64,000 bases of DNA, taken from positions 1,188,501 to 1,252,500 of the forward strand of contig NZ_CP040676.1 in assembly GCF_005960665.1 (NCBI RefSeq), in the 5' to 3' direction. Both the position numbers and the translations under genes were made by a program. The notes beneath the pieces are model-generated. The model worked only from the letters and a program-made list of their open reading frames with translations, searched no databases and had not been told where the DNA came from. This document shows, in pieces, positions 35,382 to 43,962 of this stretch. How positions within the stretch are numbered: the stretch's first letter is position 1; every line of letters begins with the position of its first letter. Origin of the DNA: Exiguobacterium mexicanum (GTDB taxonomy: Bacteria; Bacillota; Bacilli; Exiguobacteriales; Exiguobacteriaceae).

Positions 35382-35948
35382 TCAATAAGCGAGTTTTCCG
35401 AGCTTGACCGATGTGTACCGGTGCAGTTCACGCGGATCATGGATCCCGGTCTTCTGCATCATGTCGCGCATGAGCAGGGCACAGACGCGAGCATCTTCAG
35501 CCGCATCGTGATGCATGAACGGGACGTTCAAATATTCCGCCATCGCGTTCAGCTTGTGATTCGGCAGACCTGGATACAGTTTTCTCGACAACTTGACGGT
35601 ACAGCCGTACTCGATCGTCGGAAACGTATATAAATCGTATTTGGCGATCGCTTTCTTGAACGCGCCCATATCGAACGATGCGTTGTGTGCCATGACGAGG
35701 TCGACATCCCGCAGCGTCGGATAGAGCTGTTCGAGCACCTCGGGTAACGCTGGGGCGTCCCAGACATCGCTCGGCCGGATGCCATGGACCCGGATATTGC
35801 CGGCATCGAAGTCTTCCTCCGGATTGACGAGCAGTTGGTTCGTTTCGATGATTTCACCGTCGACGAGCAGGCTCCAGCCGACAGAGCAGATGCTGCGACT
35901 ATCGCGGTTCGCCGTCTCGACGTCGATGGCAAGAATTGAATGTGGCAT
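35382..35948 (-). CDS. DnaQ-family 3'-5' exonuclease
   Basis: 188-residue DEDDh exonuclease. ExoI AIDVETANRD (residues about 7-16), ExoII MAHNASFDMGAF near 84 and ExoIII FMHHDAAEDARV near 145 hold the four acidic residues and the His. It resembles the epsilon-like proofreading domain of PolC-type enzymes but is a stand-alone protein, so a repair or RNA-processing role is likely. Start 35948 follows GAGAAAGGGA on the minus strand. Confidence 0.9.
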   Translation of the reverse strand: MPHSILAIDVETANRDSRSICSVGWSLLVDGEIIETNQLLVNPEEDFDAGNIRVHGIRPSDVWDAPALPEVLEQLYPTLRDVDLVMAHNASFDMGAFKKAIAKYDLYTFPTIEYGCTVKLSRKLYPGLPNHKLNAMAEYLNVPFMHHDAAEDARVCALLMRDMMQKTGIHDPRELHRYTSVKLGKLAY

Positions 35949-36014
35949 AATTGATCCCTTTCTCGTAAAAACAAGTATAAAAAAAGTCTAACATATCGTT
36001 AGACTAAAAAGCGA

Positions 36015-36347
36015 TTATGCGGCCACGAGGTTGCGGCATGCTTCGGCACAGCGGAGACATGCTTCGGCACAGCGTTGGCAATGATCGTGCAAGTGGCGGC
36101 CACATTCGACGGCGCACGTGTCACACACCTGGGCGCAGAGTGCACCAATCGGTTTGGTGAAAGCCGAATCGGTCTCGAGCGCGTTCAAGGCGAGTGCACA
36201 CACTTCCGAACATTCTTTCGTCAGCCGGATACACTCGGCGACCATCAACAAGTCTTCTTCTTGTAAGCATTTTGAGAAACAATGATTGCTTGCCCGCATA
36301 CAGTCGATGACGGCTAAAATGGTCTCTTCGACAGAGGCTCGGTCCAT
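36015..36347 (-). CDS. Four-helix-bundle copper-storage-like protein (Csp/DUF326)
   Basis: 110-residue Cys-rich protein of the Csp/YhjQ type. Cysteines recur on helices: IDCMRASNHCFSKCL, AECIRLTKECSEVCALA, ALCAQVCDTCAVECG and CQRCAEACLRCAEACR. In characterised Csp proteins these line the core of a four-helix bundle and bind many Cu(I) ions. There is no signal peptide, so this is a cytosolic form. Start 36347 follows AAAGGGGGAC. It stands alone; together with cutC it adds to the copper-handling theme. Confidence 0.88.
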   Translation of the reverse strand: MDRASVEETILAVIDCMRASNHCFSKCLQEEDLLMVAECIRLTKECSEVCALALNALETDSAFTKPIGALCAQVCDTCAVECGRHLHDHCQRCAEACLRCAEACRNLVAA

Positions 36348-36423
36348 GATAAGTCCCCCTTTAGAATAATGATGTCTTACAATCATTACCCGCTAGCGGA
36401 TGAGTTAAACCGAGCGGCGACGC

Positions 36424-36457
36424 AAAAAAAGTCACCCCTCAAATAAGTGGTGACTTC
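36424..36457 (-). terminator. Terminator of the tRNA-Ala gene
   Basis: AAGTCACC / GGTGACTT stem followed by seven T on the minus strand, just after the tRNA 3' end. Confidence 0.8.
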
Positions 36458-36462
36458 AATAA

Positions 36463-36535
36463 TGGAGCATAGCGGGCTCGAACCGCTGACCTCCACGCTG
36501 CCAGCGTGGCGCTCTCCCAGCTGAGCTAATGCCCC
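36463..36535 (-). tRNA. tRNA-Ala (anticodon GGC)
   Basis: 73-nt cloverleaf: acceptor GGGGCAT/ATGCTCC (one G-U), D-arm AGCTCAGCTGGGAGAGC, anticodon stem CCACG/CGTGG with loop CTGGCAG (anticodon GGC), and T-arm AGCGG-TTCGAGC-CCGCT. Discriminator A; CCA is not encoded. It is a single tRNA with its own terminator, and nothing suggests it is an integration site. Confidence 0.95.
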
Positions 36536-36668
36536 GTTCGAAAATTATTATATCATCCTAGTAAAACATTTGGCAATGGCTATTTTTAATTTTTTTGAAC
36601 AAAGTTTAATCAGCACTGAACGTGGGAAAATCACAAATGATGTTATATTACGAAAGCAGGTGTCATGT

Positions 36669-37532
36669 ATGGAAATGATTTTACTCGCACTCTTACCTGC
36701 CTTGATGTGGGGGAGTATCCCGCTCATCGTCTCAAAGGTCGGTGGGAAGCCGATTCAACAGTTGATCGGGACGACAATCGGGGCGATGGTGATGGCGGTC
36801 ATTATCGCACTCGTGTTCAATCCCGGGTTCACGACGCTCGCGATCGTGACCGGATTCATCTCCGGCGCGTTTTGGGCACTCGGACAATATTTACAGTTCC
36901 AATCGTTTCAAATTTTAAGTGTCTCGAAGGCGATGCCGATCAGCACCGGCATGCAGCTTCTCGGTACATCGTTGTTCGGTGTCATCGTCCTCGGAGACTG
37001 GAAAACGACGACCGAACTATGGCTCGGATTTTCGGCGCTCGTTCTCATCGTGATTGGGGCTGCGTTGACGTCGTATCAGCAGAACAAAGACGGCGACAGC
37101 AGCGGCGCCTTGAAGAAAGGCTTGCTCGTTCTGCTCGTGTCGAGTATCGGTTACGTGACGTACGCCGTCCTGACGAACTATTTCGAGGTCGACGGGATCA
37201 CGGCCATCTTGCCACAGTCGGTCGGGATGTTCGTCGCGGCGCTGTTGTTCAGCCTGCGTGAGAAAGACGTGAAGAAGTTCGATCCGAAGACGTTCAAAAA
37301 CATCTTGGCCGGGATCGCCTGGGGGATCGGGAACTTCGGGCTGTTCGTGTCGAGCGGTGAAGTCGGAATCGCGACGTCATTCGCCTTGTCGCAATTGAAC
37401 GTCGTCGTGGCTACGCTCGGCGGGATCTATCTGTTAAAAGAAGAGAAAACGACGAAAGAACGTGTCTTCGTCTTTATGGGTATCGGCCTCATCGTCGTGG
37501 CTGGATTCATGCTCGGAATCGCTAAAAGCTAA
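36669..37532 (+). CDS. glcU: GlcU-family sugar transporter (GRP type)
   Basis: 287-residue membrane protein with ten hydrophobic segments of the glucose/ribose porter (GRP, drug/metabolite) family. It begins MEMILLALLPALMWGSIPLI; SKAMPISTGMQLLGTSLFGV near residue 85 and the C-terminal GVATSFALSQLNVV-like segment, GGIYLLKEEKTTKE and AGFMLGIAKS match GlcU. It probably imports glucose with protons. ATG 36669 follows GCAGGTG; a longer in-frame extension to 36570 runs through the likely promoter. A bidirectional terminator follows. Confidence 0.88.
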   Translation: MEMILLALLPALMWGSIPLIVSKVGGKPIQQLIGTTIGAMVMAVIIALVFNPGFTTLAIVTGFISGAFWALGQYLQFQSFQILSVSKAMPISTGMQLLGTSLFGVIVLGDWKTTTELWLGFSALVLIVIGAALTSYQQNKDGDSSGALKKGLLVLLVSSIGYVTYAVLTNYFEVDGITAILPQSVGMFVAALLFSLREKDVKKFDPKTFKNILAGIAWGIGNFGLFVSSGEVGIATSFALSQLNVVVATLGGIYLLKEEKTTKERVFVFMGIGLIVVAGFMLGIAKS

Positions 37533-37559
37533 AAGACGGGTCAGACGACCCGTCTTTCG
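37532..37559. terminator. Bidirectional terminator between glcU and msrA
   Basis: AAAGACGGGTC / GACCCGTCTTT with a short loop; usable on both strands by the convergent genes. Confidence 0.8.
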
Positions 37560-37560
37560 C

Positions 37561-38073
37561 TTACCAGGCTTGTTCAATGAATGCGTCACGCCCAGATTTT
37601 TTCCGGTCCTCTTTATAGTGGGCCGGATTTTTTTTATGGAAGTCTTGATGGTACTCCTCGGCCGGATAGAACGTGTCGGCCGGTAAGATTTTCGTGACGA
37701 TCGGCTGTTGGAAACGTCCGCTCGCCGCGAGCGCATCGCGACTCTGTTCTGCCTGCACGCGTTGTTCTTCCGTATGATAGAAGATGGCCGGCGCATATTG
37801 ACTGCCTCGGTCTTGGAATTGACCGCCGTCATCGGTCGGATCGGTCTGAATCCAATACAGTTCGAGCAGTCGCTCGTAAGCGAACAGCGTCGGGTCGAAC
37901 GTGATCTCGACGACCTCATAGTGTCCTGTCGTCCCTGTCTTCACTTGTTCATACGTCGGATCGTCGACGTGACCTCCCGTATAACCTGATACGATCGACT
38001 CGATGCCGGGATGTTCCTCGAACGGTGTCACCATGCACCAAAAGCAGCCGCCTGCGAATGTTGCTTTTTCCAT
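37561..38073 (-). CDS. msrA: Peptide methionine-S-sulfoxide reductase MsrA
   Basis: 170-residue repair enzyme reducing the S-epimer of methionine sulfoxide in proteins. The catalytic motif AGGCFWCM is at residues about 6-13, followed by [31 protein letters not shown] and QYAPAIFYH. There is no MsrB domain. Start 38073 follows GAGGGGGGAC on the minus strand. A SAM-I riboswitch with a terminator occupies its leader, tying its expression to methionine/SAM supply. Confidence 0.95.
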   Translation of the reverse strand: MEKATFAGGCFWCMVTPFEEHPGIESIVSGYTGGHVDDPTYEQVKTGTTGHYEVVEITFDPTLFAYERLLELYWIQTDPTDDGGQFQDRGSQYAPAIFYHTEEQRVQAEQSRDALAASGRFQQPIVTKILPADTFYPAEEYHQDFHKKNPAHYKEDRKKSGRDAFIEQAW

Positions 38074-38101
38074 TAATAAGTCCCCCCTCATGTTCATTCC
38101 C

Positions 38102-38242
38102 AAAAAAAGCGCCCATGTCATCGACATGAGCGCTCTGTCATATCGGCCAAGGCAATCGCCTTGCTGGTAGTAGCACCTTGCCGTAGCAGGTTGCTGTGAA
38201 GTCATAGAGCCAGGTCTCTCGTTCACTCAAGATATCGATATG
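38102..38242 (-). ncRNA. SAM-I (S-box) riboswitch with terminator, leader of msrA
   Basis: On the minus strand P1 is CATATCG (38236-38242) with CGATATG (38139-38145). It encloses the S-box core: CTTGAGTGAACGAGAGACCT, then GGCTCTATGACTTCACAGCAACC and CAAGGTGCTACTACCAGC. A terminator follows (38102-38134, AGCGCTCATGTC / GACATGGGCGCT, T7). Together this is the classic SAM-I arrangement, where SAM binding favours termination. Confidence 0.88.
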
Positions 38243-38256
38243 TAGTTGGTGACAGC

Positions 38257-38286
38257 ATCATACCATCAGATTTGAAGCGGAGTCAA
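38257..38286 (-). promoter_or_regulatory. Promoter of the SAM riboswitch-msrA transcript
   Basis: Minus strand TTGACT (38281-38286), 18-bp spacer, TATGAT (38257-38262). The -35 overlaps the stop codon of the upstream small gene; RNA should start near 38250, just ahead of P1. Confidence 0.7.
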
Positions 38287-38444
38287 CGGTTTGGCTTGCG
38301 CCGTAGTTGGAGCAAGGTGGCACCGAGAATCAGGATGACGAGCACGATGGAGAGCGGTAGCGTATACGGGGCGTCCCCGGCATATAACTGTAAGAAGAAC
38401 AAGGCAAAGACGGACATTAAGACAAGTACGTACGAACGGTTCAT
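38283..38444 (-). CDS. 53-residue membrane protein
   Basis: A short gene with a strong AGGGAGG site seven bases before ATG 38444. The product begins MNRSYVLVLMSVFALFFLQL, has a short GDAPYT loop and a second hydrophobic segment (LSIVLVILILGATLL), and ends in basic LRRKPNR: two transmembrane helices with both ends probably inside. I recognise no family. It sits directly upstream of the msrA promoter and may be its own unit. The clear ribosome-binding site and membrane-protein pattern support it being real. Confidence 0.65.
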   Translation of the reverse strand: MNRSYVLVLMSVFALFFLQLYAGDAPYTLPLSIVLVILILGATLLQLRRKPNR

Positions 38445-38555
38445 AGTAACCTCCCTTTTCTTTCAGTGTACCAAGTTACACATTCGTTGGCGAACGAAAA
38501 CAGGAAATCATGTGTCGATAGCGAATACCATCGAGTGACCAAAGGAGGAATCAAT

Positions 38556-39959
38556 ATGACTGACACATTTGATTTTATGGAACTCGATATCGAATCTGCC
38601 CATCGCGGATATAAAGAAGGAACAATTACGGCGCGTGACGTGACGGCCTACTATTTGACCCGGATCGCCCAGTTCAATGACAAACTGAAGGCGGTCATTC
38701 AAGTGAACCCGGACGCGTTGTTCGAGGCCGAGTCGGCTGACCGGGCGTTTCGTCGCGGGCTACGCTTGCCGCTACTCGGCATTCCTGTCTTGATCAAAGA
38801 CAATGTCGAGACAGCCGGACTCATGAAGACGACGGCCGGGGCCGTCGCCCTCGAACATCACTTCGCAGGCCGGGACGCCCATCTCGTCCAAAACCTGCGA
38901 GCGAGCGGGGCCATCATCCTCGGGAAAGCGAACTTGTCCGAATGGGCCAACTTTTTGACCGAGGGCATGCCGAACGGCTGGAGCGGTGTCGGTGGGCAGA
39001 CGCTCAATCCATATGGGGATAAGCTCGATGTCGGAGGTTCGAGCTCAGGTTCGGCCTCTGCGGTCGCAGCGAACCTGACACTGCTCGCTGTCGGTAGCGA
39101 GACGAGCGGCTCCATCATCCATCCGAGCGTGCACAATGGCATCGTCGGCATCAAACCGACCGTCGGCCTCATCAGTCGGAGTGGCATCATCCCGATTTCG
39201 CGGTCGCAAGACACGGCGGGACCGATGGCACGAACGCTCGAAGACGCGGTAAGGGCACTTGAGGCGATGGTAGGGGAAGACCCGGCGGACCCGGCGACAC
39301 TCAACCTCCCGGCCGGCCCGCCGTATCGGACGTGCCTCGACGAGCGCCAAGCGGTCGGGATGCGTGTCGGGATCGTCAAAGCTGATTTATCAGCAGAAGA
39401 ACAAGCATTATACCGTGAGACGACCGAGCTGTTGAAACAGAGCGGCATCGACCTTGTCGAAGTCGAACTGCCCGCCCATGATACACTCGACCAAGGCGAT
39501 ATTTTGTACCACGAGTTCAAACTCGGGATCGAGGCGTACCTGGCCACGACGACGCTCCCGTACGAGACGTTGTCGGATTTGATGGACTGGAACAACAGAC
39601 ATCCTGAGACGATCCCGCACGGACAAAAGACGTTCGAGAAAGCGGAAAGATTGTCGGGACGTCTCATCGAGGCGGCCTATTTGACGCGCAGGCTCGATGA
39701 CGTGCGTGACGCCAAGACGGACGGACTCGACCGCCTATTAAACGAACAGCAGTTGCACGCGCTCGTCTTGCCTCACGATTTGAACTATGACATGGCGGCA
39801 AAAGCCGGGCATCCGACCATCACGATCCCATATCGCTTGAAAGCGAGTGGGGCGCCGTTCGGCCTATCGTTCACCGGGACGAGTTATGCCGAACGTGACT
39901 TGATTCGTCTGGCGTATGCGTTCGAGCGACATATTTCGCGTCCCGTTCCACCGTTATAA
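38556..39959 (+). CDS. Amidase-signature family hydrolase
   Basis: 467-residue amidase with the Ser-cisSer-Lys triad: Lys in PVLIKDNVETAG (about residue 80), the Gly/Ser-rich signature VGGSSSGSASAVAANL near 160 and the nucleophile in ETSGSIIHPSVHNGIVGIKPT near 184. Unlike GatA it is not next to gatCB and lacks the usual C-terminus, so a general amide or peptide-amide hydrolase is more likely. ATG 38556 follows AAAGGAGGAA; an in-frame start at 38466 lacks a site. Confidence 0.9.
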   Translation: MTDTFDFMELDIESAHRGYKEGTITARDVTAYYLTRIAQFNDKLKAVIQVNPDALFEAESADRAFRRGLRLPLLGIPVLIKDNVETAGLMKTTAGAVALEHHFAGRDAHLVQNLRASGAIILGKANLSEWANFLTEGMPNGWSGVGGQTLNPYGDKLDVGGSSSGSASAVAANLTLLAVGSETSGSIIHPSVHNGIVGIKPTVGLISRSGIIPISRSQDTAGPMARTLEDAVRALEAMVGEDPADPATLNLPAGPPYRTCLDERQAVGMRVGIVKADLSAEEQALYRETTELLKQSGIDLVEVELPAHDTLDQGDILYHEFKLGIEAYLATTTLPYETLSDLMDWNNRHPETIPHGQKTFEKAERLSGRLIEAAYLTRRLDDVRDAKTDGLDRLLNEQQLHALVLPHDLNYDMAAKAGHPTITIPYRLKASGAPFGLSFTGTSYAERDLIRLAYAFERHISRPVPPL

Positions 39960-40028
39960 GAACGTTGCACCCGTCGTCCACGTCCGCTACAATGGTACGT
40001 ATGCGGATTGAAGAAAGGACAGATAGCA

Positions 40029-41090
40029 ATGAAACCATCTATATACGGGCTGACGTTCGATCAGCTGACAGAAGTGTGTGTCTCTTGGGGATACAGCGCC
40101 TTCCATGCGAGACAAATCTGGGACTCGCTCTACATCGATCGAGTGAAACAAATCGAGGACATCTCGGTACGGGCCGAGGTGCTTGAGGCGCTCGCCGCCG
40201 AATACGTCATCTCGACGCAAGACCTGTTCGTCAAACAAGAGGCGGGCGACGGGACGGTCAAATTTTTACTTAAACTACACGACGGGCACTATATCGAGAC
40301 TGTGCTCATGCGACATAAGTACGGCCGTTCGGTCTGTGTGACAACGCAGGTCGGGTGCAATATCGGCTGCAGCTTCTGTGCGAGCGGTCTCTTGAAGAAG
40401 ACACGTGATTTGACGGCGGGCGAAGTCGTCGAACAAATCATGACCGTTCAACACTACTTGGACGAAGTCGGCGAAGGGGCCCGGGTCAGCCATATCGTCG
40501 TCATGGGGATCGGCGAACCGTTCGATAACTTTGACAACTTGGTCGACTTCCTGCGTGTCGTCAAGGACGAGCGCGGTCTCGCGATCGCGCCGCGTAAAAT
40601 CAACGTCTCGACGAGCGGACTCGCCGACAAGATTTACAAGTTCGCGGACCTCGATTTGCGCATCAACTTGGCGTTGTCGCTCCATGCGCCGAACGACGCG
40701 CTGCGGACGCAAATCATGAAAATCAACCGGGCGTTCCCGCTCGACAAGCTCATGCCGGCCATCCGGTATTACGTCGAGAAGACGAACAAACGAATCACGT
40801 TCGAATATATTCTCCTGTCGAAAGTGAACGATTTACCGGAGCACGCCGAGGAATTGGCGGCGCTCATCGACGATATTAAGGACAAGTCGTACGTCAACTT
40901 GATCCCGTATAACCCGGTCAACGAGCATATCCAATACGAGCGCAGTACCTCGGAGGACATCATGGCGTTCTATGATGTCTTGAAGAAGCGTGGCATCAAC
41001 ACCGGTGTCCGCCTTGAGCATGGGACTGACATCGATGCGGCATGCGGCCAGTTGCGCAGTAAACATATGAACGTCGAAGGTGCGAAATAA
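40029..41090 (+). CDS. rlmN: 23S rRNA/tRNA adenine-C2 methyltransferase RlmN
   Basis: 353-residue radical-SAM enzyme methylating A2503 of 23S rRNA (and A37 of some tRNAs). The cluster motif is CVTTQVGCNIGCSFCASG (about residues 100-117). VVMGIGEPFDNF near 160 and the C-terminal catalytic Cys in DIDAACGQLR are also conserved. MKPSIYGLTFDQL resembles the Lactobacillales-type RlmN more than the longer Bacillus one. Start ATG 40029 follows GAAAGGAC. Cfr, the resistance homologue, cannot be formally excluded, but motifs and context favour RlmN. A strong terminator follows. Confidence 0.88.
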   Translation: MKPSIYGLTFDQLTEVCVSWGYSAFHARQIWDSLYIDRVKQIEDISVRAEVLEALAAEYVISTQDLFVKQEAGDGTVKFLLKLHDGHYIETVLMRHKYGRSVCVTTQVGCNIGCSFCASGLLKKTRDLTAGEVVEQIMTVQHYLDEVGEGARVSHIVVMGIGEPFDNFDNLVDFLRVVKDERGLAIAPRKINVSTSGLADKIYKFADLDLRINLALSLHAPNDALRTQIMKINRAFPLDKLMPAIRYYVEKTNKRITFEYILLSKVNDLPEHAEELAALIDDIKDKSYVNLIPYNPVNEHIQYERSTSEDIMAFYDVLKKRGINTGVRLEHGTDIDAACGQLRSKHMNVEGAK

Positions 41091-41094
41091 GTGG

Positions 41095-41131
41095 ACTCCT
41101 TGAATCGAATGATTCAAGGAGTTTTTTTTTT
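41095..41131 (+). terminator. Terminator of rlmN
   Basis: Perfect 12-bp stem ACTCCTTGAATC / GATTCAAGGAGT with a 4-base loop and ten T. Confidence 0.92.
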
Positions 41132-41266
41132 CATAGAGCCGCTCCGACGAAGGAAAAAACGGACATCGCCCACGACTCTGCGGAACGATTTTGAAAAATC
41201 TTGAATAGACCTCATCCGCTCAGGGAATAGTCAGTTGAAATCAATGTAGAGAGTGGAGGCAATTCA

Positions 41267-42148
41267 ATGGAGACAGTAAACGCGGCGTTATGGATTCGAG
41301 TCAGAAATACACTTGGGGAAGGCCCATGTTGGGATGCTGAACTGAAACGGTTCTATTGGGTCGACATCGAAGGACACACACTTTGGTGGTACGACGAAAA
41401 GGAAGACGAGCTGTCATCGTTCGATATGGGACAACAGATCGGGTTTGCGGTCCCGAAAGTGACAGACGGCGTCGTCGTCGGCTTGAAAGACGGCATCTAT
41501 GAATGGGACGAGGGATCGAAGCGACTCGATAAACTCGTCGAACTCGATGACCCGGAAGGTGATCTTCGCTTCAACGACGGAAAGGCCGACCCGTACGGAC
41601 GAATCTTTGCCGGGACGCTTCATCTCAACGACGAGGAGAACGAGGCGACGCTCTATCGCTTGAACCGTGACGGCACGACCGAGGTCATGCTCAGTGAACT
41701 GACGCTGTCGAACGGTCTGACATGGTCTCCGGACCACTCGACGTTCTACCATATCGATACACCGACCGAGACGGTCCGCAAATACCCGTACGACTTGAAA
41801 ACAGGAACACTCGGGGATGGGGAAGTCGTCATCGATTTCAAAGATGAGGAAGGATTCCCGGACGGTATGACATCCGATGAAGACGGCTTTTTATGGATTG
41901 CCCACTTCGCGGGCGGACGCGTCTCGCGCTGGAACCCGAAGACGGGTGAAAAAGTGCTCGAGGTGCTCGTGCCGGCCCCGAACGTCACGTCATGCTGTTT
42001 CGTCGGTGATGACTTGAAACAACTTGCCATCACGACGGCGCGCGAAGGAATGGATGACGCGGCGCTCGAGGCCCATCCGGACGCAGGTTCGGTCTTTAAA
42101 ATTGATACAGATGTGAAAGGGATGCCGCTCTATCGGTTTGGTCGATAA
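41267..42148 (+). CDS. SMP-30/gluconolactonase/LRE-family protein
   Basis: 293-residue six-bladed beta-propeller lactonase. The metal-site residues are recognisable: Glu in TLGEGPCWD (about residue 18), Asn in LRFNDGKADPYGR and LSNGLTWSPD, and Asp in FPDGMTSDEDG near 203. The family hydrolyses sugar lactones; the sugar here is unknown. ATG 41267 follows AGTGGAGG. The 135 bp between the rlmN terminator and this gene hold no convincing element. A small gene follows 12 bp downstream. Confidence 0.88.
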   Translation: METVNAALWIRVRNTLGEGPCWDAELKRFYWVDIEGHTLWWYDEKEDELSSFDMGQQIGFAVPKVTDGVVVGLKDGIYEWDEGSKRLDKLVELDDPEGDLRFNDGKADPYGRIFAGTLHLNDEENEATLYRLNRDGTTEVMLSELTLSNGLTWSPDHSTFYHIDTPTETVRKYPYDLKTGTLGDGEVVIDFKDEEGFPDGMTSDEDGFLWIAHFAGGRVSRWNPKTGEKVLEVLVPAPNVTSCCFVGDDLKQLAITTAREGMDDAALEAHPDAGSVFKIDTDVKGMPLYRFGR

Positions 42149-42160
42149 GGAGGTACGAAG

Positions 42161-42424
42161 ATGGTAAAACGATTGCTCGTTCGTGCGGGAATCGGTTTGG
42201 CGCTCGCGGCGGTCGCCCGGGTCGGGATTCAAAAGCTGTTGGAAGCGAACCGGGAAGACGATCATACGTATTTGAATCCGCGGTGGGATGAGACGCCGAG
42301 TGTGGATGCCGATAAGGACGCGGATGAGGTCGGTCTGACCCAGCTCGACTCGATTTATCGAGCCGAGTGGCAGGCGAACGCCTATCCACGCTCAGAGGCC
42401 GAACGCAAGGCGTTAGAAGAATAG
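42161..42424 (+). CDS. Small hypothetical protein with an N-terminal hydrophobic segment
   Basis: 87 residues: a short basic, hydrophobic N-terminus (VKRLLVRAGIGLALAAVARV) followed by a charged hydrophilic tail. No family recognised. The start has a near-perfect AAGGAGGT site. It probably forms an operon with the SMP-30 gene 12 bp upstream and ends at a terminator. Confidence 0.7.
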   Translation: MVKRLLVRAGIGLALAAVARVGIQKLLEANREDDHTYLNPRWDETPSVDADKDADEVGLTQLDSIYRAEWQANAYPRSEAERKALEE

Positions 42425-42431
42425 GCAGGAG

Positions 42432-42460
42432 AACACGTCCGGAAACGGGCGTGTTTTTTT
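42432..42460 (+). terminator. Terminator before zagA
   Basis: AACACG-CCG / CGG-CGTGTT stem with a GAAA loop, followed by seven T. Confidence 0.85.
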
Positions 42461-42461
42461 C

Positions 42462-42514
42462 TTGACAAGACGTCACCGACCCGTCATCATCTAAAAAGTA
42501 ATCATTACGATTTA
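42462..42514 (+). promoter_or_regulatory. zagA promoter and Zur operator
   Basis: TTGACA (42462-42467), 17-bp spacer, CATCAT (42485-42490). Around the expected start point lies a 9-1-9-type palindrome at 42492-42514: TAAAAAGTAAT, one base, ATTACGATTTA. The right half is identical to the Bacillus Zur box half-site and the left half differs at two positions. Confidence 0.75.
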
Positions 42515-42526
42515 GGAGTGGGTAGA

Positions 42527-43720
42527 ATGAGACGAATCCCGATCACCGTGCTGTCCGGTTATTTAGGAAGCGGTAAGACGACACTATTGAACCACATATT
42601 GAACAATCGGACGGGCAAGAAATACGCCGTCATCGTCAACGACATGAGCGAGTTGAATATCGATGAGCGATTGATTGAACAGGGCGGTTTTTCAAGGACG
42701 GACGAAAAGTTGGTCGAACTATCGAACGGCTGCATCTGTTGCACGCTCCGTGAGGACCTGCTCGAGGCGGTAGCAGAGCTTGCGAACGACCGGGACCTCG
42801 ACGGAATCATCATCGAGTCGTCCGGTATCTCAGAGCCGATCCCGGTCGCCCAAACGTTTACATATGCCGATGACGCCCTCGGCATCGATTTGACGAGCCG
42901 AGTCTATATCGATGCGATGGTGACCGTCGTCGATGCGTTTCGGTTCTTAAAAGATTTCAAATCGGGCGAGTCGCTCCATGAACGCAAGCAGGCGATTGAG
43001 GCGACGGACGTCCGCGAAGTCGTCGACCTGCTCGTCGACCAAGTCGAATTCGCCGATATCATCGTCTTGAACAAGGCGGATCGCGTGACCGAGACCGAAC
43101 TCGGCGAGATGACCGGACTGTTTAAGGCGCTCAACCCAACCGCGAAGCTGTTGACGTCTGTCCATGCGAACGTGGAATTGACCGAGCTGTTGGATGTCAA
43201 TTTGTTCGATTTCGAACAGGCGATGCATGCGGCCGGGTGGATTCAAGAACTTGAGACAGATGTGCACACGCCGGAGACGGAAGAATACGACATCAGTTCA
43301 TTCGTCTATCGTCGGCGTCGGCCGTTCCACCCGGAGCGTCTCCATGCCTGGATCGAGGCGTTTCCGGAAGAAATCGTCCGCGCGAAAGGGTTCTTATGGA
43401 TTGCTTCCCGGAACGACCTCGCCTGTCTGTTTTCACAAGCGGGCTACGCCTCGACGCTCGAACATGCCGGGCGCTGGCTCGCGACGCTTCCGGAAGATGA
43501 GCGTCGTCACATGTTCGCGGCCGAACCGGAACTCGCCGCCGACTATGTCGAACCGTACGGTGACCGACAGACGGAGCTCGTCTTGATCGGGCAGCGGATG
43601 GATCGAGCCATCATCGAACAAGAGCTCGATCACTGTCTGCTGACAGATGAGGAGATGGCGCTGGATTGGTCGACGCTCCGGGACACACTTCCGGGGAACG
43701 AGGTCGTCACGTTCTCATAA
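42527..43720 (+). CDS. zagA: COG0523 GTPase, ZagA/YciC-type zinc metallochaperone
   Basis: 397-residue GTPase of the CobW/COG0523 family. Walker [16 protein letters not shown] is at residues about 10-24, the metal-binding CICC follows in [18 protein letters not shown] near 68, then [11 protein letters not shown] and VLNKADRV. The C-terminal domain has [14 protein letters not shown]. In Bacillus the Zur-repressed member ZagA (YciC) delivers zinc to enzymes under zinc starvation. ATG 42527 follows TAGGAGTG; the GTG within that site is not a start. The Zur box in its promoter supports the assignment. Confidence 0.88.
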   Translation: MRRIPITVLSGYLGSGKTTLLNHILNNRTGKKYAVIVNDMSELNIDERLIEQGGFSRTDEKLVELSNGCICCTLREDLLEAVAELANDRDLDGIIIESSGISEPIPVAQTFTYADDALGIDLTSRVYIDAMVTVVDAFRFLKDFKSGESLHERKQAIEATDVREVVDLLVDQVEFADIIVLNKADRVTETELGEMTGLFKALNPTAKLLTSVHANVELTELLDVNLFDFEQAMHAAGWIQELETDVHTPETEEYDISSFVYRRRRPFHPERLHAWIEAFPEEIVRAKGFLWIASRNDLACLFSQAGYASTLEHAGRWLATLPEDERRHMFAAEPELAADYVEPYGDRQTELVLIGQRMDRAIIEQELDHCLLTDEEMALDWSTLRDTLPGNEVVTFS

Positions 43721-43725
43721 GACCG

Positions 43726-43754
43726 TTTACAAAATGAAAGCGGTCGTCTATACT
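43726..43754 (+). promoter_or_regulatory. Promoter of the TPP riboswitch-ykoFEDC operon
   Basis: TTTACA (43726-43731), 17-bp spacer, TATACT (43749-43754), beginning six bases after the zagA stop. Confidence 0.7.
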
Positions 43755-43786
43755 GATTCTTGCATGAACAACCGCATACATTGGAC

Positions 43787-43934
43787 TACACTAGGGGTGC
43801 TTCGGCTGAGATGTGAGCATGGCTCCAATCCCTTATGACTCGATCCGGGTAATACCGGCGTGAGGAAGTGTGGCACTTTTTCTAATGGATTAAAATTGGA
43901 CGAGTGGCCGCATTCTCATGGATGCGGCTTTTTT
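43787..43934 (+). ncRNA. TPP (THI-box) riboswitch with terminator
   Basis: The THI-box consensus is plain: AGGGGTGCTTCGGCTGAGAT, CCCTTATGACTCGATCCGGG, TAATACCGGCGTGAGGAAGT, closed by CTACACT / AGTGTGG. A terminator follows (43908-43934: GCCGCAT / ATGCGGC, T6). Thiamine pyrophosphate should terminate transcription before ykoF. Confidence 0.95.
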
Positions 43935-43962
43935 GTGTACACATAATAAGGGGGAATAGAAC

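Noticed and set aside
36463..36535. tRNA-Ala gene as an integration site
   Set aside because: No repeated tRNA 3' end, integrase or composition shift is present on either side.
40029..41090. RlmN homologue as a Cfr resistance methyltransferase
   Set aside because: The N-terminus, overall length and motifs read as RlmN, and the genomic setting is ordinary. A phylogeny against Cfr sequences would settle it.
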